A DNA stretch of 38,577 nt from contig JAUNWP010000014.1 in the NCBI GenBank assembly GCA_030540255.1, forward strand, positions 1 to 38,577, read 5' to 3'. Shown here in pieces: positions 15,796-24,306 of this stretch. The position numbers and the translations under genes are program-made. The DNA comes from Eubacteriales bacterium (lineage in GTDB: Bacteria; Bacillota; Clostridia; Lachnospirales; Lachnospiraceae). The notes under the pieces were generated by a model that saw nothing but the letters and a program-made list of their open reading frames with translations, was not told where the DNA came from and did not search any database. How positions within the stretch are numbered: the first letter of the stretch is position 1; each line of letters starts with the position of its first letter.

Positions 15796-16678
15796 TTCCA
15801 CTGCGCAGTTACTTAATATTATCAACGGTCATTGAAGACTTTCAATTCGACCAACTCCTTTCACTGCTTATATTATTATCAATAATAAAATCAAAAATTC
15901 AGAATGTTGCTTAACAATTATGTACTTTTGTTACATTTCATATAATCGAGCTCATTATAGGTGATCATGTCACATTTATCCGAAGTGACATCGGTGAGCA
16001 GCAATATCGGCTTCCTTTTACACGATCGTGAATGATTACCTCCGCAGAATCGGAACGTATGAACATACCTTGTAATCATATGTTTATCAGCTTTGTCAAG
16101 CTAAGCAGAGCTTTGCCGGATCTTCAATTAATGAGAAATACGGCATTTAAGAGCCTTTATTTTCTTTGATGTTAAAGTATTAGGTGGAAAATTTTTTCTG
16201 AATCAAATATGAACTGCTCTTTGATATAGATTATGGATTTCCCGCTTACTCTGCTTTGACTTCCGTATTGCCGGCTCCGCATGCAAGTAAATTATCAATT
16301 ATGATTGGCGAGTGCCTTCGAAAAAGTGTGTAAGATGTGCTGTCTGCTTCTGTCTGCCTCTGACGGTTTCCGATGAAGTGTCTTCAGTATTGCACAGAGA
16401 TAAGCAATCCGCAAATAGAAAAAACATCTCTGAAATTGTATATTTTGCACACGGGAAAGAACAATCCGCAAATGTTGTTATGAGTCTATGAATCGGTTCT
16501 ATATGTAGTGGATTATTTGATAGCAAACTTTTACACATATACAAAATATCCAAAAAACAATCAAAAATTTCTGTTTGTCATAATTATAAGCATATGTGAT
16601 ACTTGAAGAAATTCTATGATTGTCGTCGGTGACAAGCATAAATCAATTATTTCTTTAATCCGTTTGGAGGCATTCGCC
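15796..16678. other. Gene-poor AT-rich tract with no convincing gene
   Basis: About 880 bases hold no recognisable gene. A reverse-strand 53-codon frame (16079 to 15918) is protein-like in composition, with four Cys (CGGNHSRSC, then two more) and a PILLLTDVTSDKCDMITY stretch, but it lacks a ribosome site. It may be a small Cys-rich protein or the tail of a lost gene. The 12-base word CAATCCGCAAAT occurs twice (16405-16416, 16462-16473). The tract may be decayed coding DNA. Confidence 0.35.
15918..16079 (-). CDS. Possible small Cys-rich protein (unrecognised)
   Basis: This is a 53-residue reverse-strand frame inside the gene-poor tract, not matched to any family. It has four cysteines and a hydrophobic PILLLTD centre. 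No Shine-Dalgarno is visible before the ATG. It may be real, a remnant, or chance. Confidence 0.2.
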   Translation of the reverse strand: MITRYVHTFRFCGGNHSRSCKRKPILLLTDVTSDKCDMITYNELDYMKCNKST

Positions 16679-16951
16679 ATGGAAAAACTTAATATCACGA
16701 TTTTGTCAGATGAAGAAGACAAGCATATCTCCGGCAAAAACTATTCGAATTTAAAAGTATATGTTAATGATGTATTGATGCTGAATTCCAAAGCTAAAGG
16801 AATTCATAATAGAGCTGCATTTTTATGCGCTGAATACACGATCAAGACAACAAAGCCGAAGATTGACAAAACGAGCAGATCTAAAAATGCAGATATAATT
16901 AATATCGGAAAATTCAGAGAAAGCAATGCATTAAACTTAAGGAAAATGTAG
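16679..16951 (+). CDS. Small hypothetical protein
   Basis: A 90-residue basic protein (rich in Lys, Asn, Ile), not recognised. The only strong support is a good ribosome site, TTTGGAGG, nine bases before the ATG at 16679; the frame also opens earlier at 16616 without one. The body has an Asn/Tyr-rich middle (NYSNLKVYVNDVLML) and a basic C-terminal third, with no membrane helix or known motif. It converges on the Crp/Fnr-type regulator gene 28 bases away. Confidence 0.45.
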   Translation: MEKLNITILSDEEDKHISGKNYSNLKVYVNDVLMLNSKAKGIHNRAAFLCAEYTIKTTKPKIDKTSRSKNADIINIGKFRESNALNLRKM

Positions 16952-16979
16952 AAACAAAGCTTATCAGATGCATTGAGTT

Positions 16980-17663
16980 TCATCTTAATTCATGCTTTGA
17001 ATCCGGAGAGAGTTCAAAGTGTTTCCTGTCGGTTCGCAGCAGACCTTCCTTTTGAAGCTTTGATATTTCCACAGACATTGCAGCACGTTCTACACACAGA
17101 AAGTCGGCTAATTGCTGACGATCAAAGGGAATGTCAAATGACAGGGAACCACAGCGTATGGATTCGGATGACAGATAAGACAGCAGCTTTTCTCTTGTGC
17201 TTCTTTTGCTGATATGTGTGATCTTGTCATTTAAAATCAACATTTTATTTGCCATAACGCTTATCAGATTACGGATCATTTTTCTGTGATGATCACATGC
17301 GGCAGGGCAGCTTGTAAGCAGTTTGTTTATATTAAGCATCAGGATATCGCAATCAGTCTCTGCTGCAACACTGATGTTTAATACCGAAGCGAATCCGGCG
17401 GCATAGGCTTCGCCGAAAACGTCGCCTACATTGCATTTGGATAGAATATTGCGGTGTCCCCAGAGATCTTCCTGAATTATAAGAGCCGAACCTGACAAGA
17501 TTATACCGGTGAGCTCGGTTGAATCTCCGACTCTGAATATATATGAATTTTGTTTTTTTGATACAGAATATGCGCCGATACAGTGGAGTACGGACAGTAT
17601 TTCGTTGTCTTCAAGTCCGGCAAATAACGGACAGGCTCGTAAAACCTTCAAATATTTTTCCAT
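16980..17663 (-). CDS. Crp/Fnr-family transcriptional regulator
   Basis: This 227-residue protein has an N-terminal cyclic-nucleotide-binding-type beta-barrel (YIFRVGDSTELTGIILSGSALI, NVGDVFGEAYA), a long dimer helix, and a C-terminal Crp helix-turn-helix (FDRQQLADFLCVERAAMSVEISKLQKEGLL). No Fnr-type N-terminal Cys cluster is evident. Members often regulate nitrosative or redox stress genes in Clostridia, and the divergent neighbour is an iron-sulfur protein. AAAGGAGG seven bases before the ATG at 17663 fixes the start; a longer frame from 17693 would include that site. Confidence 0.92.
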   Translation of the reverse strand: MEKYLKVLRACPLFAGLEDNEILSVLHCIGAYSVSKKQNSYIFRVGDSTELTGIILSGSALIIQEDLWGHRNILSKCNVGDVFGEAYAAGFASVLNISVAAETDCDILMLNINKLLTSCPAACDHHRKMIRNLISVMANKMLILNDKITHISKRSTREKLLSYLSSESIRCGSLSFDIPFDRQQLADFLCVERAAMSVEISKLQKEGLLRTDRKHFELSPDSKHELR

Positions 17664-17770
17664 ACAGTCCTCCTTTTGTTTGAAATCAAACATACAATTT
17701 TTCTTTATTATACTATTATTGCGGCATAAGCAATAAGCATTTTATGATGCCATCGCTCAAGTAATATTAA

Positions 17771-17789
17771 TTTCAATGCTTCATTGAAA
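17771..17789. promoter_or_regulatory. Candidate operator for the Crp/Fnr-type regulator
   Basis: TTTCAAT-5-ATTGAAA is a perfect 7+7 inverted repeat, of the size and spacing typical for Crp/Fnr dimers. It lies in the intergenic region between the regulator and the divergent ferredoxin-like gene. Confidence 0.45.
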
Positions 17790-17942
17790 ATAGGCGTGTT
17801 TAGTACAAAATAGGACATGAGCTGTTGAATGGAGATCAGGTATCAGGAAAGGAGACAGCGGTAGACGTTTGTCAAAGCGGTGGTAATACTTATTTCATAT
17901 CGTCTTTGGATAGACAATACGGTCTGCTGCAGAAAAAGGAAA

Positions 17943-18662
17943 ATGATAAGAAAGATAATCCATATAGATGAGGAAAAGTGTAACGGCTGCGGTATATGTG
18001 CCAATGCATGTCATGAGGGTGCAATAGGCATGGTCAACGGTAAGGCAAAGCTTCTTCGTGACGATTATTGTGACGGTATGGGAGATTGCCTTCCGACATG
18101 TCCGACCGGCGCAATAAGCTTTGAAGAAAGAGAAGCTAAAGGCTATGATGCTGAGGCTGTTAAGGAAAATATGAAGCGCAGGGAGATTGCCGATAAGATA
18201 AAGACAATGGGAGCAGGATGTCCGGGTTCACGTGTCCGTATGATGGAACAAGCCGGCGATAAGGAAGATGCCGCCGACAGCTCTTTTTCACAGCAGGTAT
18301 CACAACTTCGAAACTGGCCTGTACAGATTAAGCTTGCTCCGGTCAATGCACCGTATTTTGACGGCGCAAAGCTGTTGATTGCCGCAGATTGTACCGCATA
18401 TGCCTATGCTGCGTTCCATAGAGATTTCGTAAGGGGAAAGGTTACTCTTATAGGATGTCCCAAGCTTGATGCGGTTGATTACAGTGAGAAGCTTAAGGCT
18501 ATACTCGAGAATAATGATATTAAGAGCGTTACTATCGTAAGGATGGAGGTTCCGTGCTGCGGTGGACTTGAAAATGCGGCAAAGAAGGCACTTCAGGAAA
18601 GCGGCAAGTTTATTCCGTGGCAGGTAGTGACAGTATCCATAGACGGCAAGATATTAGATTGA
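17943..18662 (+). CDS. 4Fe-4S ferredoxin-type protein
   Basis: The N-terminal ~60 residues hold two cluster motifs (CNGCGICANAC, and CDGMGDCLPTC with a wider first spacing). The remaining ~170 residues form a domain with LLIAADCTAYAYAAFH, VTLIGCPKLDA and VPCCGGLENA, which is common in Clostridia next to Crp/Fnr regulators and often near hybrid cluster protein. It may handle electrons for a nitric-oxide or redox response, but no Hcp gene is near, so this is inference. An AAAAAGGAAA site precedes the ATG at 17943; the longer frame from 17880 has none. Confidence 0.88.
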   Translation: MIRKIIHIDEEKCNGCGICANACHEGAIGMVNGKAKLLRDDYCDGMGDCLPTCPTGAISFEEREAKGYDAEAVKENMKRREIADKIKTMGAGCPGSRVRMMEQAGDKEDAADSSFSQQVSQLRNWPVQIKLAPVNAPYFDGAKLLIAADCTAYAYAAFHRDFVRGKVTLIGCPKLDAVDYSEKLKAILENNDIKSVTIVRMEVPCCGGLENAAKKALQESGKFIPWQVVTVSIDGKILD

Positions 18663-18704
18663 ATGCCAAGAACTGATACACCCTATTGCATTTGATAAAA
18701 TAAT

Positions 18705-18751
18705 ACCGTTAAGTCCGGCTAATGAAGCAAAGCAAGACTTAACGGTTTTTT
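18705..18751 (+). terminator. Terminator after the ferredoxin-like gene
   Basis: A perfect 11-bp stem (18705-18715 with 18736-18746) is followed by TTTTTT. The loop is 20 bases. Confidence 0.9.
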
Positions 18752-18777
18752 ATTGATTAAAGCGAGTGTACTGAGTA

Positions 18778-18856
18778 CGAAGCTATCCGTATTCAATCGA
18801 TAAATAAAGAAGCCGGGACTGCAGTCGAAGCTATCCGTATTTAATCGATAAATAAA
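18778..18856. repeat. Two near-identical 31-bp direct repeats
   Basis: 18778-18808 and 18826-18856 agree at 30 of 31 bases and are spaced 48 bases start to start. The core includes TAATCGATAA or CAATCGATAA. A related word, TTTAATCGATAA, recurs near 21369. Only two copies are present and they contain no palindromic repeat unit, so this is not a CRISPR array. They lie past the end of the MATE gene. Confidence 0.85.
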
Positions 18857-18919
18857 TAAGGTAGTACACCCGGCATCAGGACAGATAGTGTTCATACAGA
18901 TCGAATACAGGCATCTATT

Positions 18920-20260
18920 TTATGTTTCTTTATGAGCTTTATTAAAATAACATTTTCTGAGTGAGAAATAGGATACAAGGAAGTTGGCAAGCCAGCCGAG
19001 AGGTACGGCAAGCCATACAAATTCAATGCCATAGCGCGGAGCAAATACCAGGGCGACGGTCAATCGAATGCCGAGATTAACCATATTGGCAATGAGAAAC
19101 GGTCTCATTATACCAAGACCTATGAGAACTCCGTCCGTTGCCATCTTGATCCCCATGAAAATGAAGAAGTAGCCGAGCCATTTCATATAGCCGCAGGATA
19201 CACTGTAGGCCAGCTCAGTTCCGTCTTTTCCGAGAAAAAGGCCTGCGATCTGTGTATGCAGATTCTCTATAATAATAAATGCAAGGATGGCAAAGAACAC
19301 ATCCATGATAAGCGCAGCATGATAGCCTTGTCTTATACGTTCTTCCTTTTTTGCGCCAAGATTCTGAGATACAAAAGGGGAAACGGCGTTTCCGATGGAG
19401 ACAAACATCAGTGAGAAAACATTTTCAACACGCATTGTAGCTGAATAACCGGCAAGGGCCTGGGTACCGAAAGGATTTACCACAGCTTGTACGATCATCA
19501 TTCCTATTGAGACGGTTGATTGCTGAAGAATAGAAGGAACAGCTATGTCAAGCATAGATGTTAGCTCTTTGGTCTCAAACAGGACAAAGGCTCCCTCATA
19601 ACGCTTCATTCGTCTGAGGAAAATAAGCAGTGACATAATTGCCGATATACCTTGTGAGATCAGTGTGGCAAGAGCAACACCGAAGACTCCCATTCCAAGA
19701 TTTACAACCATCCACAGATCCATGAATATATTCAGCAGCGAGGAGAAGATAAGGAGTGCCAAAGGAACTCTTGATTCTCCGATTGAAGTGAACATATTGG
19801 AGAGGATGTTGTACATAAATAGGAATGGAAATCCCAAAAAGTATATCTTAAGGTAGAGTACTGCGGTATCCAGTATATCCGATGGTGTTTGTAACAGCTG
19901 CATCATAGGACGAGACAGAAGATACCCTATAACTCCCAAAATGCCGCTTAATATAAGGAAGCTTATCAGGGAGGTGGATACTATAGTCTTCATTTTACCA
20001 TAGCTTCTTGATCCGAAAGCTCGACTGACCAAGACTCCCGCACCGACTCCGGCACCAAGCGCAACACAAATAAAAACGTTTGTCAGAGCGGCACAGGCAC
20101 CGACGGCGGCAAGTGCGGAGGAACCGACAAAACGTCCGACTATAATTGAGTCTGCCATGTTGTAGACCTGTTGGAAGAAGCTTCCGAGTATCATGGGCAG
20201 TGCGAAAATGCTTAGTGCTTTTAACGGAGCATCGGTAATCAAATATTCATCTTTTGTCAT
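18920..20260 (-). CDS. MATE-family multidrug/Na+ antiporter
   Basis: This 446-residue protein has twelve predicted membrane helices and the MATE pattern: an N-terminal PMILGSFFQQVYNMADSIIVG, ALAAVGACAALTNVF, GAGVGAGVLVSRAFG, a second half beginning AVPSILQQSTVSIGMM with NAVSPFVSQNLGA, and a conserved AxVNLGIRL-like region near the end. MATE proteins export cationic drugs or metabolites using Na+ or H+ gradients; the substrate cannot be told. AGGT lies upstream of the ATG at 20260. It is a single-gene unit on the reverse strand. Confidence 0.95.
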   Translation of the reverse strand: MTKDEYLITDAPLKALSIFALPMILGSFFQQVYNMADSIIVGRFVGSSALAAVGACAALTNVFICVALGAGVGAGVLVSRAFGSRSYGKMKTIVSTSLISFLILSGILGVIGYLLSRPMMQLLQTPSDILDTAVLYLKIYFLGFPFLFMYNILSNMFTSIGESRVPLALLIFSSLLNIFMDLWMVVNLGMGVFGVALATLISQGISAIMSLLIFLRRMKRYEGAFVLFETKELTSMLDIAVPSILQQSTVSIGMMIVQAVVNPFGTQALAGYSATMRVENVFSLMFVSIGNAVSPFVSQNLGAKKEERIRQGYHAALIMDVFFAILAFIIIENLHTQIAGLFLGKDGTELAYSVSCGYMKWLGYFFIFMGIKMATDGVLIGLGIMRPFLIANMVNLGIRLTVALVFAPRYGIEFVWLAVPLGWLANFLVSYFSLRKCYFNKAHKET

Positions 20261-20614
20261 AAAAATATACCTGAGTTAAAATTATTTTATAGCTGCCGAG
20301 AATGTTTGTCTAGCAGAATTTTTAAAATTATACAGATAATACAGCTCATGTATATCAATATCAATGGCAGTTAATGGGATAAATTGTATAATAAAAAATA
20401 CGCAGCGAATTGTAAACAAATCAAAACATGGTTTATGGAAGGACGGGTATTTGAGATATTATATTTTTTATAATTTCAAATGCCGGGAGCCGCATTGAAA
20501 GAAAATAAATCAAAAAGAATAGTGTAAAAAAATAAACGATAAACGTTGAACAATTTTTATACAATAATTCTGTACTTTATTTGATATAATGAAACCACTT
20601 TGGGGGTTATACTT
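20261..20614. promoter_or_regulatory. Divergent AT-rich spacer with an extended -10 promoter
   Basis: This 354-base spacer has no gene. TGATATAAT (20582-20590) is an extended -10 element just 25 bases before the formate/nitrite channel start; a -35 is weak. The reverse-strand promoter of the MATE gene must also lie here but was not pinned down. Confidence 0.5.
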
Positions 20615-21283
20615 ATGTCAAATACTATCGAGCAGAAAGACAATTTGGTTTTCGGCAAGCATATTGCAACACTTTCTTTGGCAATAATGGGCGGAATGTC
20701 GATAAGCATAGGCGGATGCATGTTCCTTGCCATAGATAATAAGCTGATAGGATCCTTGTTCTTCACCTTAGGACTTTTTACCATATGTACAAGAGGCTTT
20801 AACCTGTTCACGGGAAGAGCCGGATATCTGCTTGATAATCCGCCGAGCTATGTGCTCTATCTTGCGGTCATATGGATAGGCAATCTGCTTGGAGCTTGGC
20901 TCACGGCATTTTTAATAGGATTTACACGTAATGCGGCTGCATTTACGGAAAAAGCCGCGAGTATATGTTCGACAAAGCTCAATGACGGAGCTTTTAGTGT
21001 ATTTATATTGGCAATATTCTGTAATCTGCTCATGTATATAGCTGTTGACGGATTTAAGAAAAATTCGCATGAATTCGGAAAATATATAGGACTCTTTCTG
21101 TGTGTGGCAGGCTTTATACTTGCAGGCTTTGAGCACTGTGTAGCCAATATGTTTTATTTTGCGATGGGAAGAGCCTGGTCATTGCATACAATTATCTGGC
21201 TTCTTATCATGACTGCGGGAAATGTAGTCGGAGCTTTGATCATACCTGTCTTCGAGAAGCTTGCAAAAAAGGAAGTAGTTTAA
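20615..21283 (+). CDS. Formate/nitrite transporter (FNT) family channel
   Basis: FNT proteins move formate, nitrite or hydrosulfide across the membrane as pentameric channels. This 222-residue member has about six membrane helices, the early GGMSISIGG stretch, FNLFTG near the second helix, and the family signature GFEHCVANMFYFAMG with its central His. It ends with a typical AGNVVGALI region. GGGGGT before the ATG at 20615 supports the start. An anaerobe would most likely use it for formate, but the exact substrate is not shown by sequence. It is a single gene. Confidence 0.9.
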   Translation: MSNTIEQKDNLVFGKHIATLSLAIMGGMSISIGGCMFLAIDNKLIGSLFFTLGLFTICTRGFNLFTGRAGYLLDNPPSYVLYLAVIWIGNLLGAWLTAFLIGFTRNAAAFTEKAASICSTKLNDGAFSVFILAIFCNLLMYIAVDGFKKNSHEFGKYIGLFLCVAGFILAGFEHCVANMFYFAMGRAWSLHTIIWLLIMTAGNVVGALIIPVFEKLAKKEVV

Positions 21284-21466
21284 TGTAATCACGCTTTGTT
21301 CTATCTAAAAACAAGGGTAAATTTATGTAGACATGAATGCCCGAAACTGATATGATACCGCATGCGGATTTAATCGATAATATAGAAAAGAAAGCCGTGA
21401 ACAGATACAATGCTTATGCTATAAAACATGAGCTGATTTTAGATGAAAGAACGGAGAGACTTTATT

Positions 21467-22972
21467 ATGAATAATGATAATGAAACAAGAGCCTATCCCT
21501 GTGACGAGCCGGCGGTAAAGAATAATTACCCATGCGACACAGACGGAGAGGCTTTTTCTTATGCAGCTGAAGATACTTTAGCGGAAAAAGAGGTAAGAAA
21601 GGGTAAGGGAAGAAGAGGTGGAAATGCTGCTGCTTCGGTAGTGGTTCATTCCGGTAAATTCAAGACCCGCCCGAATACAGACAGACGTCAGGGTCGTGAC
21701 GGTGATGACAGGGATAGAAGCTTCGGACGCCGTGAGCGTTTCGGAAGAGATGACAGACGCACTGACAGAGACGACAGAAGTTCAGACAGAGATAATAGTC
21801 GTTTTGACAGAGACGACAGACGCTCAGACAGAGAAAGTAATCGCTTTGACAAAGATAAGCGCAGCTTCTCGGATCGTGACGGAAGAAGATTCGACAGAGC
21901 CGGAAGAAGCGATGACAGACGTGAGGGACGTGAGCGCTTCGGCCGTGATGAGAGACGTTTTGACAAAGGCGGCAGGGATTCATATCGCGGCGGCAGAGAA
22001 CGCTTCGGAAGAGATGACAGACGTGATGATTCACAAAGACGCGGAAGAGATGACAGACGAGACGACAGACGCAGAAGCAGAGAACAGGCTCCTGAATCTG
22101 TCTTCAGCAAGGCTTACACAGTAAGAGTTGTCAAGACCTCTGAGGTCGGAGCATTTGTGGAGGCACCGAGAGATCTTATCGAAGGTGCATTCGGAAGAAG
22201 GATCGCGGAGAGCGGTACGATATTGCTTCCTTTTGCAGAGCAGTTAGGAAGACCTAAGAGCGGAGACGAGGTCACCGTTTACTTCTATGATGACAAGGGC
22301 GGACGAATGACAGCTACCATGCGCACACCTATACTTCGTGACGGAGAGGTCGGGCTGCTTACCGTTGCTGCGGTAACAAGCATAGGTGCTTTCCTTGATA
22401 ACGGAGTTCCGAAACAGGTACTGCTTCCGTTCAAGGAGCAGATCGTTACACCGAATGTTGGTGATGAGGTGCTCGTATGGCTTTATACCGATAAATCAGG
22501 AAGACAGGCTGCGACCATGAGAGTTTACGGACATCTTGACAGACAGAGTCCGTACAAAGAGGATGACAGAGTAACCGGTTTTGTTTATGAAATCAATCCT
22601 AAGCTTGGTATATTTATTGCTGTTGACAATAAGTATTATGGACTTGTACCGATAAGAGAGACCTTCAAGGAGTATGAGTACGGTGATGAGGTTGAAGCAA
22701 GAGTAGTTAAGGTCAGGGATGACGGTAAGCTGGATCTGCTTATACGAGATAAGCTCTATAAGACTGTAAATGAGGATGCTGATGTTATCCTCTATGAATT
22801 AAGACGCAATGACGGCTTCCTTCCTTACGGAGATAGGGCAGACGCGGAATTTATAGAAGAGACCTACGCTATGAGCAAGAATCAGTTCAAGCGTGCACTC
22901 GGACATCTCTACAAGAATCGTATCGTAGAGCTTGATCGTGAGAAGGATACGGTAAAGCTTATCAAGAAATGA
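21467..22972 (+). CDS. CvfB/YitL-like S1 RNA-binding protein with Arg/Asp-rich insert
   Basis: The C-terminal ~290 residues have the CvfB plan: three S1-like beta-barrels (starting near AYTVRVVKTSEVGAFV, GLLTVAAVTSIGAFL, VTGFVYEINPKLGIFI), then a winged-helix end (MSKNQFKRALGHLYKNRIVEL). CvfB proteins bind RNA and affect virulence and mRNA stability in staphylococci. Between about residues 70 and 205 lies a low-complexity stretch built from repeated RDDRR, SDRD and RERFGRD words, carrying many paired + and - charges and almost no hydrophobic residues. Such a stretch is not part of ordinary CvfB and should be disordered. The ATG at 21467 has GGAGAG upstream; an earlier frame start at 21443 lacks one. 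It is coupled by a 4-base overlap to the next gene. Confidence 0.88.
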   Translation: MNNDNETRAYPCDEPAVKNNYPCDTDGEAFSYAAEDTLAEKEVRKGKGRRGGNAAASVVVHSGKFKTRPNTDRRQGRDGDDRDRSFGRRERFGRDDRRTDRDDRSSDRDNSRFDRDDRRSDRESNRFDKDKRSFSDRDGRRFDRAGRSDDRREGRERFGRDERRFDKGGRDSYRGGRERFGRDDRRDDSQRRGRDDRRDDRRRSREQAPESVFSKAYTVRVVKTSEVGAFVEAPRDLIEGAFGRRIAESGTILLPFAEQLGRPKSGDEVTVYFYDDKGGRMTATMRTPILRDGEVGLLTVAAVTSIGAFLDNGVPKQVLLPFKEQIVTPNVGDEVLVWLYTDKSGRQAATMRVYGHLDRQSPYKEDDRVTGFVYEINPKLGIFIAVDNKYYGLVPIRETFKEYEYGDEVEARVVKVRDDGKLDLLIRDKLYKTVNEDADVILYELRRNDGFLPYGDRADAEFIEETYAMSKNQFKRALGHLYKNRIVELDREKDTVKLIKK

Positions 22973-23622
22973 TAATGACGGATTACAGAGGATTCAGATT
23001 AAGTAAGATAAACAATGCCGAGTTCAGTCACTTAAAGTATCTGCTGTTTTGGCCGATATATCTTGCATCTTTTGCTTTTCTTGAGAGGGTATGGGTAAAC
23101 AGAAACTATCATCCGGTACATTGTGCTTTGGATGACATGATACCTTTTTGCGAGTATTTTCTGATACCCTATGTGCTGTGGTTTGTCGAATTGCTGCTTA
23201 TGCAGCTTTATACTCTGCTGTATGATACGGAGGAGTTCAAGCGCTTTTTACGCTTCCTCATTGTTTCCTTTATGGGAACGATAGCCATATATATGATATA
23301 TCCTACATGTCAGGAGATGAGAGTAACGGAATTTCCCCATGACAATTTTCTGACAGCTGTGGTAAAGGCACTGTACAGCTTTGACACGGACACTAATGTT
23401 TGTCCGAGTCTTCATGTTATCGGAGCAGTGGCAGTGATGGTATCGGTATGGCATGCAAAGGGACTTGATAAAGCCTGGATAAGGATAGCTGCTGTGATAA
23501 TTACCGTATTGATATCACTTTCCACGGTATTTCTTAAGCAGCATTCGGCTATGGATGTACTGATGGCAATGCCTGTATGTCTGGCAGCATATTATGTGGC
23601 ATACAGGATTCCCAAAAAGTAA
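22969..23622 (+). CDS. PAP2-family membrane protein (phosphatase-like)
   Basis: This protein of about 217 residues has five or six hydrophobic segments. CPSLHVIGAVAV and STVFLKQHSAMDVLMA match the second and third phosphatase motifs of PAP2/inositol-phosphorylceramide-synthase-type membrane enzymes, which act on lipid phosphates. The first motif (KxxxxxxRP) is not obvious, as is common in this subgroup. The ATG at 22969 overlaps the previous stop (ATGA), and an alternative ATG is at 22975. The substrate is unknown. Confidence 0.85.
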   Translation: MIMTDYRGFRLSKINNAEFSHLKYLLFWPIYLASFAFLERVWVNRNYHPVHCALDDMIPFCEYFLIPYVLWFVELLLMQLYTLLYDTEEFKRFLRFLIVSFMGTIAIYMIYPTCQEMRVTEFPHDNFLTAVVKALYSFDTDTNVCPSLHVIGAVAVMVSVWHAKGLDKAWIRIAAVIITVLISLSTVFLKQHSAMDVLMAMPVCLAAYYVAYRIPKK

Positions 23623-23642
23623 AGCTGTAAGTAATGAACACA

Positions 23643-23672
23643 TAAAAAGGACGCCTTATGATACGGCGTCCT
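23643..23672 (-). terminator. Terminator of the CBS-pair gene, overlapping its stop
   Basis: An 8-bp stem (23648-23655 with 23665-23672) is followed on the reverse strand by TTTTT. The right arm lies inside the last codons of the CBS gene. Confidence 0.8.
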
Positions 23673-24075
23673 CTTTCTTGGTAAGATTATAAAAATATTT
23701 AATTATCTCCTGTCTGGTTACGATGCCGATAAAGCTTCCGTTGTCATCGGCAACCGGAACGAAATTTTGTTTGAGGGCAAGATCGATAAGATCTTCCATC
23801 TTGGAATTGATTGAGATAGGCATGTAATCTCTGCGGCGTTCAATGTCCGTAATGCGCACATGCTCGGCTTTACGCAGATCCAAGTCGAAACGGTTTTTGA
23901 TGCTCCACAGGAGATCACCCTCGGAAACAGTACCTATGTAGCTGCCGTTATTGCTTAGCAGCGGAATGGTGGTATAGCGCCTTGCTTCCAGCTTTTCGAG
24001 CGCTTGACGAAGACTGTCGCTTTCTTCAAGATACGCGCAGTCACATTTGGGAGTAAGGTAAAAAAGAATATTCAT
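23656..24075 (-). CDS. Tandem CBS-domain protein
   Basis: This 139-residue protein is almost entirely two CBS domains: the first around RRYTTIPLLSNNGSYIGTVSEGDLLW, the second around NFVPVADDNGSFIGIVTRQEIIKYF. CBS pairs bind adenosine nucleotides (AMP, ATP, SAM) and regulate partners. No fused domain is present, so it acts on a partner not identifiable here. It is a single gene with its own terminator. The N-terminus (MNILFYLTPKCDCAYL) continues directly into the first domain. Confidence 0.92.
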   Translation of the reverse strand: MNILFYLTPKCDCAYLEESDSLRQALEKLEARRYTTIPLLSNNGSYIGTVSEGDLLWSIKNRFDLDLRKAEHVRITDIERRRDYMPISINSKMEDLIDLALKQNFVPVADDNGSFIGIVTRQEIIKYFYNLTKKEDAVS

Positions 24076-24130
24076 TTATATTTTCCTTATGATGTTTAAT
24101 TGTGTCTGTTGACGGGGATTCATTTTATAC

Positions 24131-24306
24131 CGCAGCTGTGAAAAGAGTGTGTTTTCATCCGGCACACATCTCGAAGCTGCGAGGCAGCTCCTCGATGAAG
24201 CGGCCGGAGACCCTTCGGGTCTTGTCCGCATAGTCATTATCATAGTAAACAGCCCTGCAAGCAGTGCATTTACTATGATAATGACTATGTGCCGGCTGAT
24301 TACAGC
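24131..24306. other. Highly structured intergenic segment (possible ncRNA or small mobile repeat)
   Basis: Several perfect inverted repeats are packed together: a 21-bp pair (24229-24249 with 24269-24289, 19-base loop), AGACCC/GGGTCT (24208-24222), AGCTGC/GCAGCT (24175-24189) and GCTG/CAGC (24295-24306). CCGGCA (24159-24164) can pair with TGCCGG (24290-24295), enclosing the others in a multibranched fold. No protein frame fits. Strand and expression are unknown. Confidence 0.6.

Noticed and set aside
16299..16553. 84-codon reverse-strand frame
   Set aside because: No ribosome site, odd composition and no recognisable features; treated as chance within the gene-poor tract.
18778..18856. CRISPR array
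   Set aside because: Only two units, short spacer of 17 bases between them, and no array continuation.
21660..22124. Several long overlapping frames and a CRISPR-like look
   Set aside because: Repeated AGAGATGACAGACG-type words keep all frames open and look repeat-like, but they are codons of the Arg/Asp-rich insert; spacing is irregular and no spacers exist.
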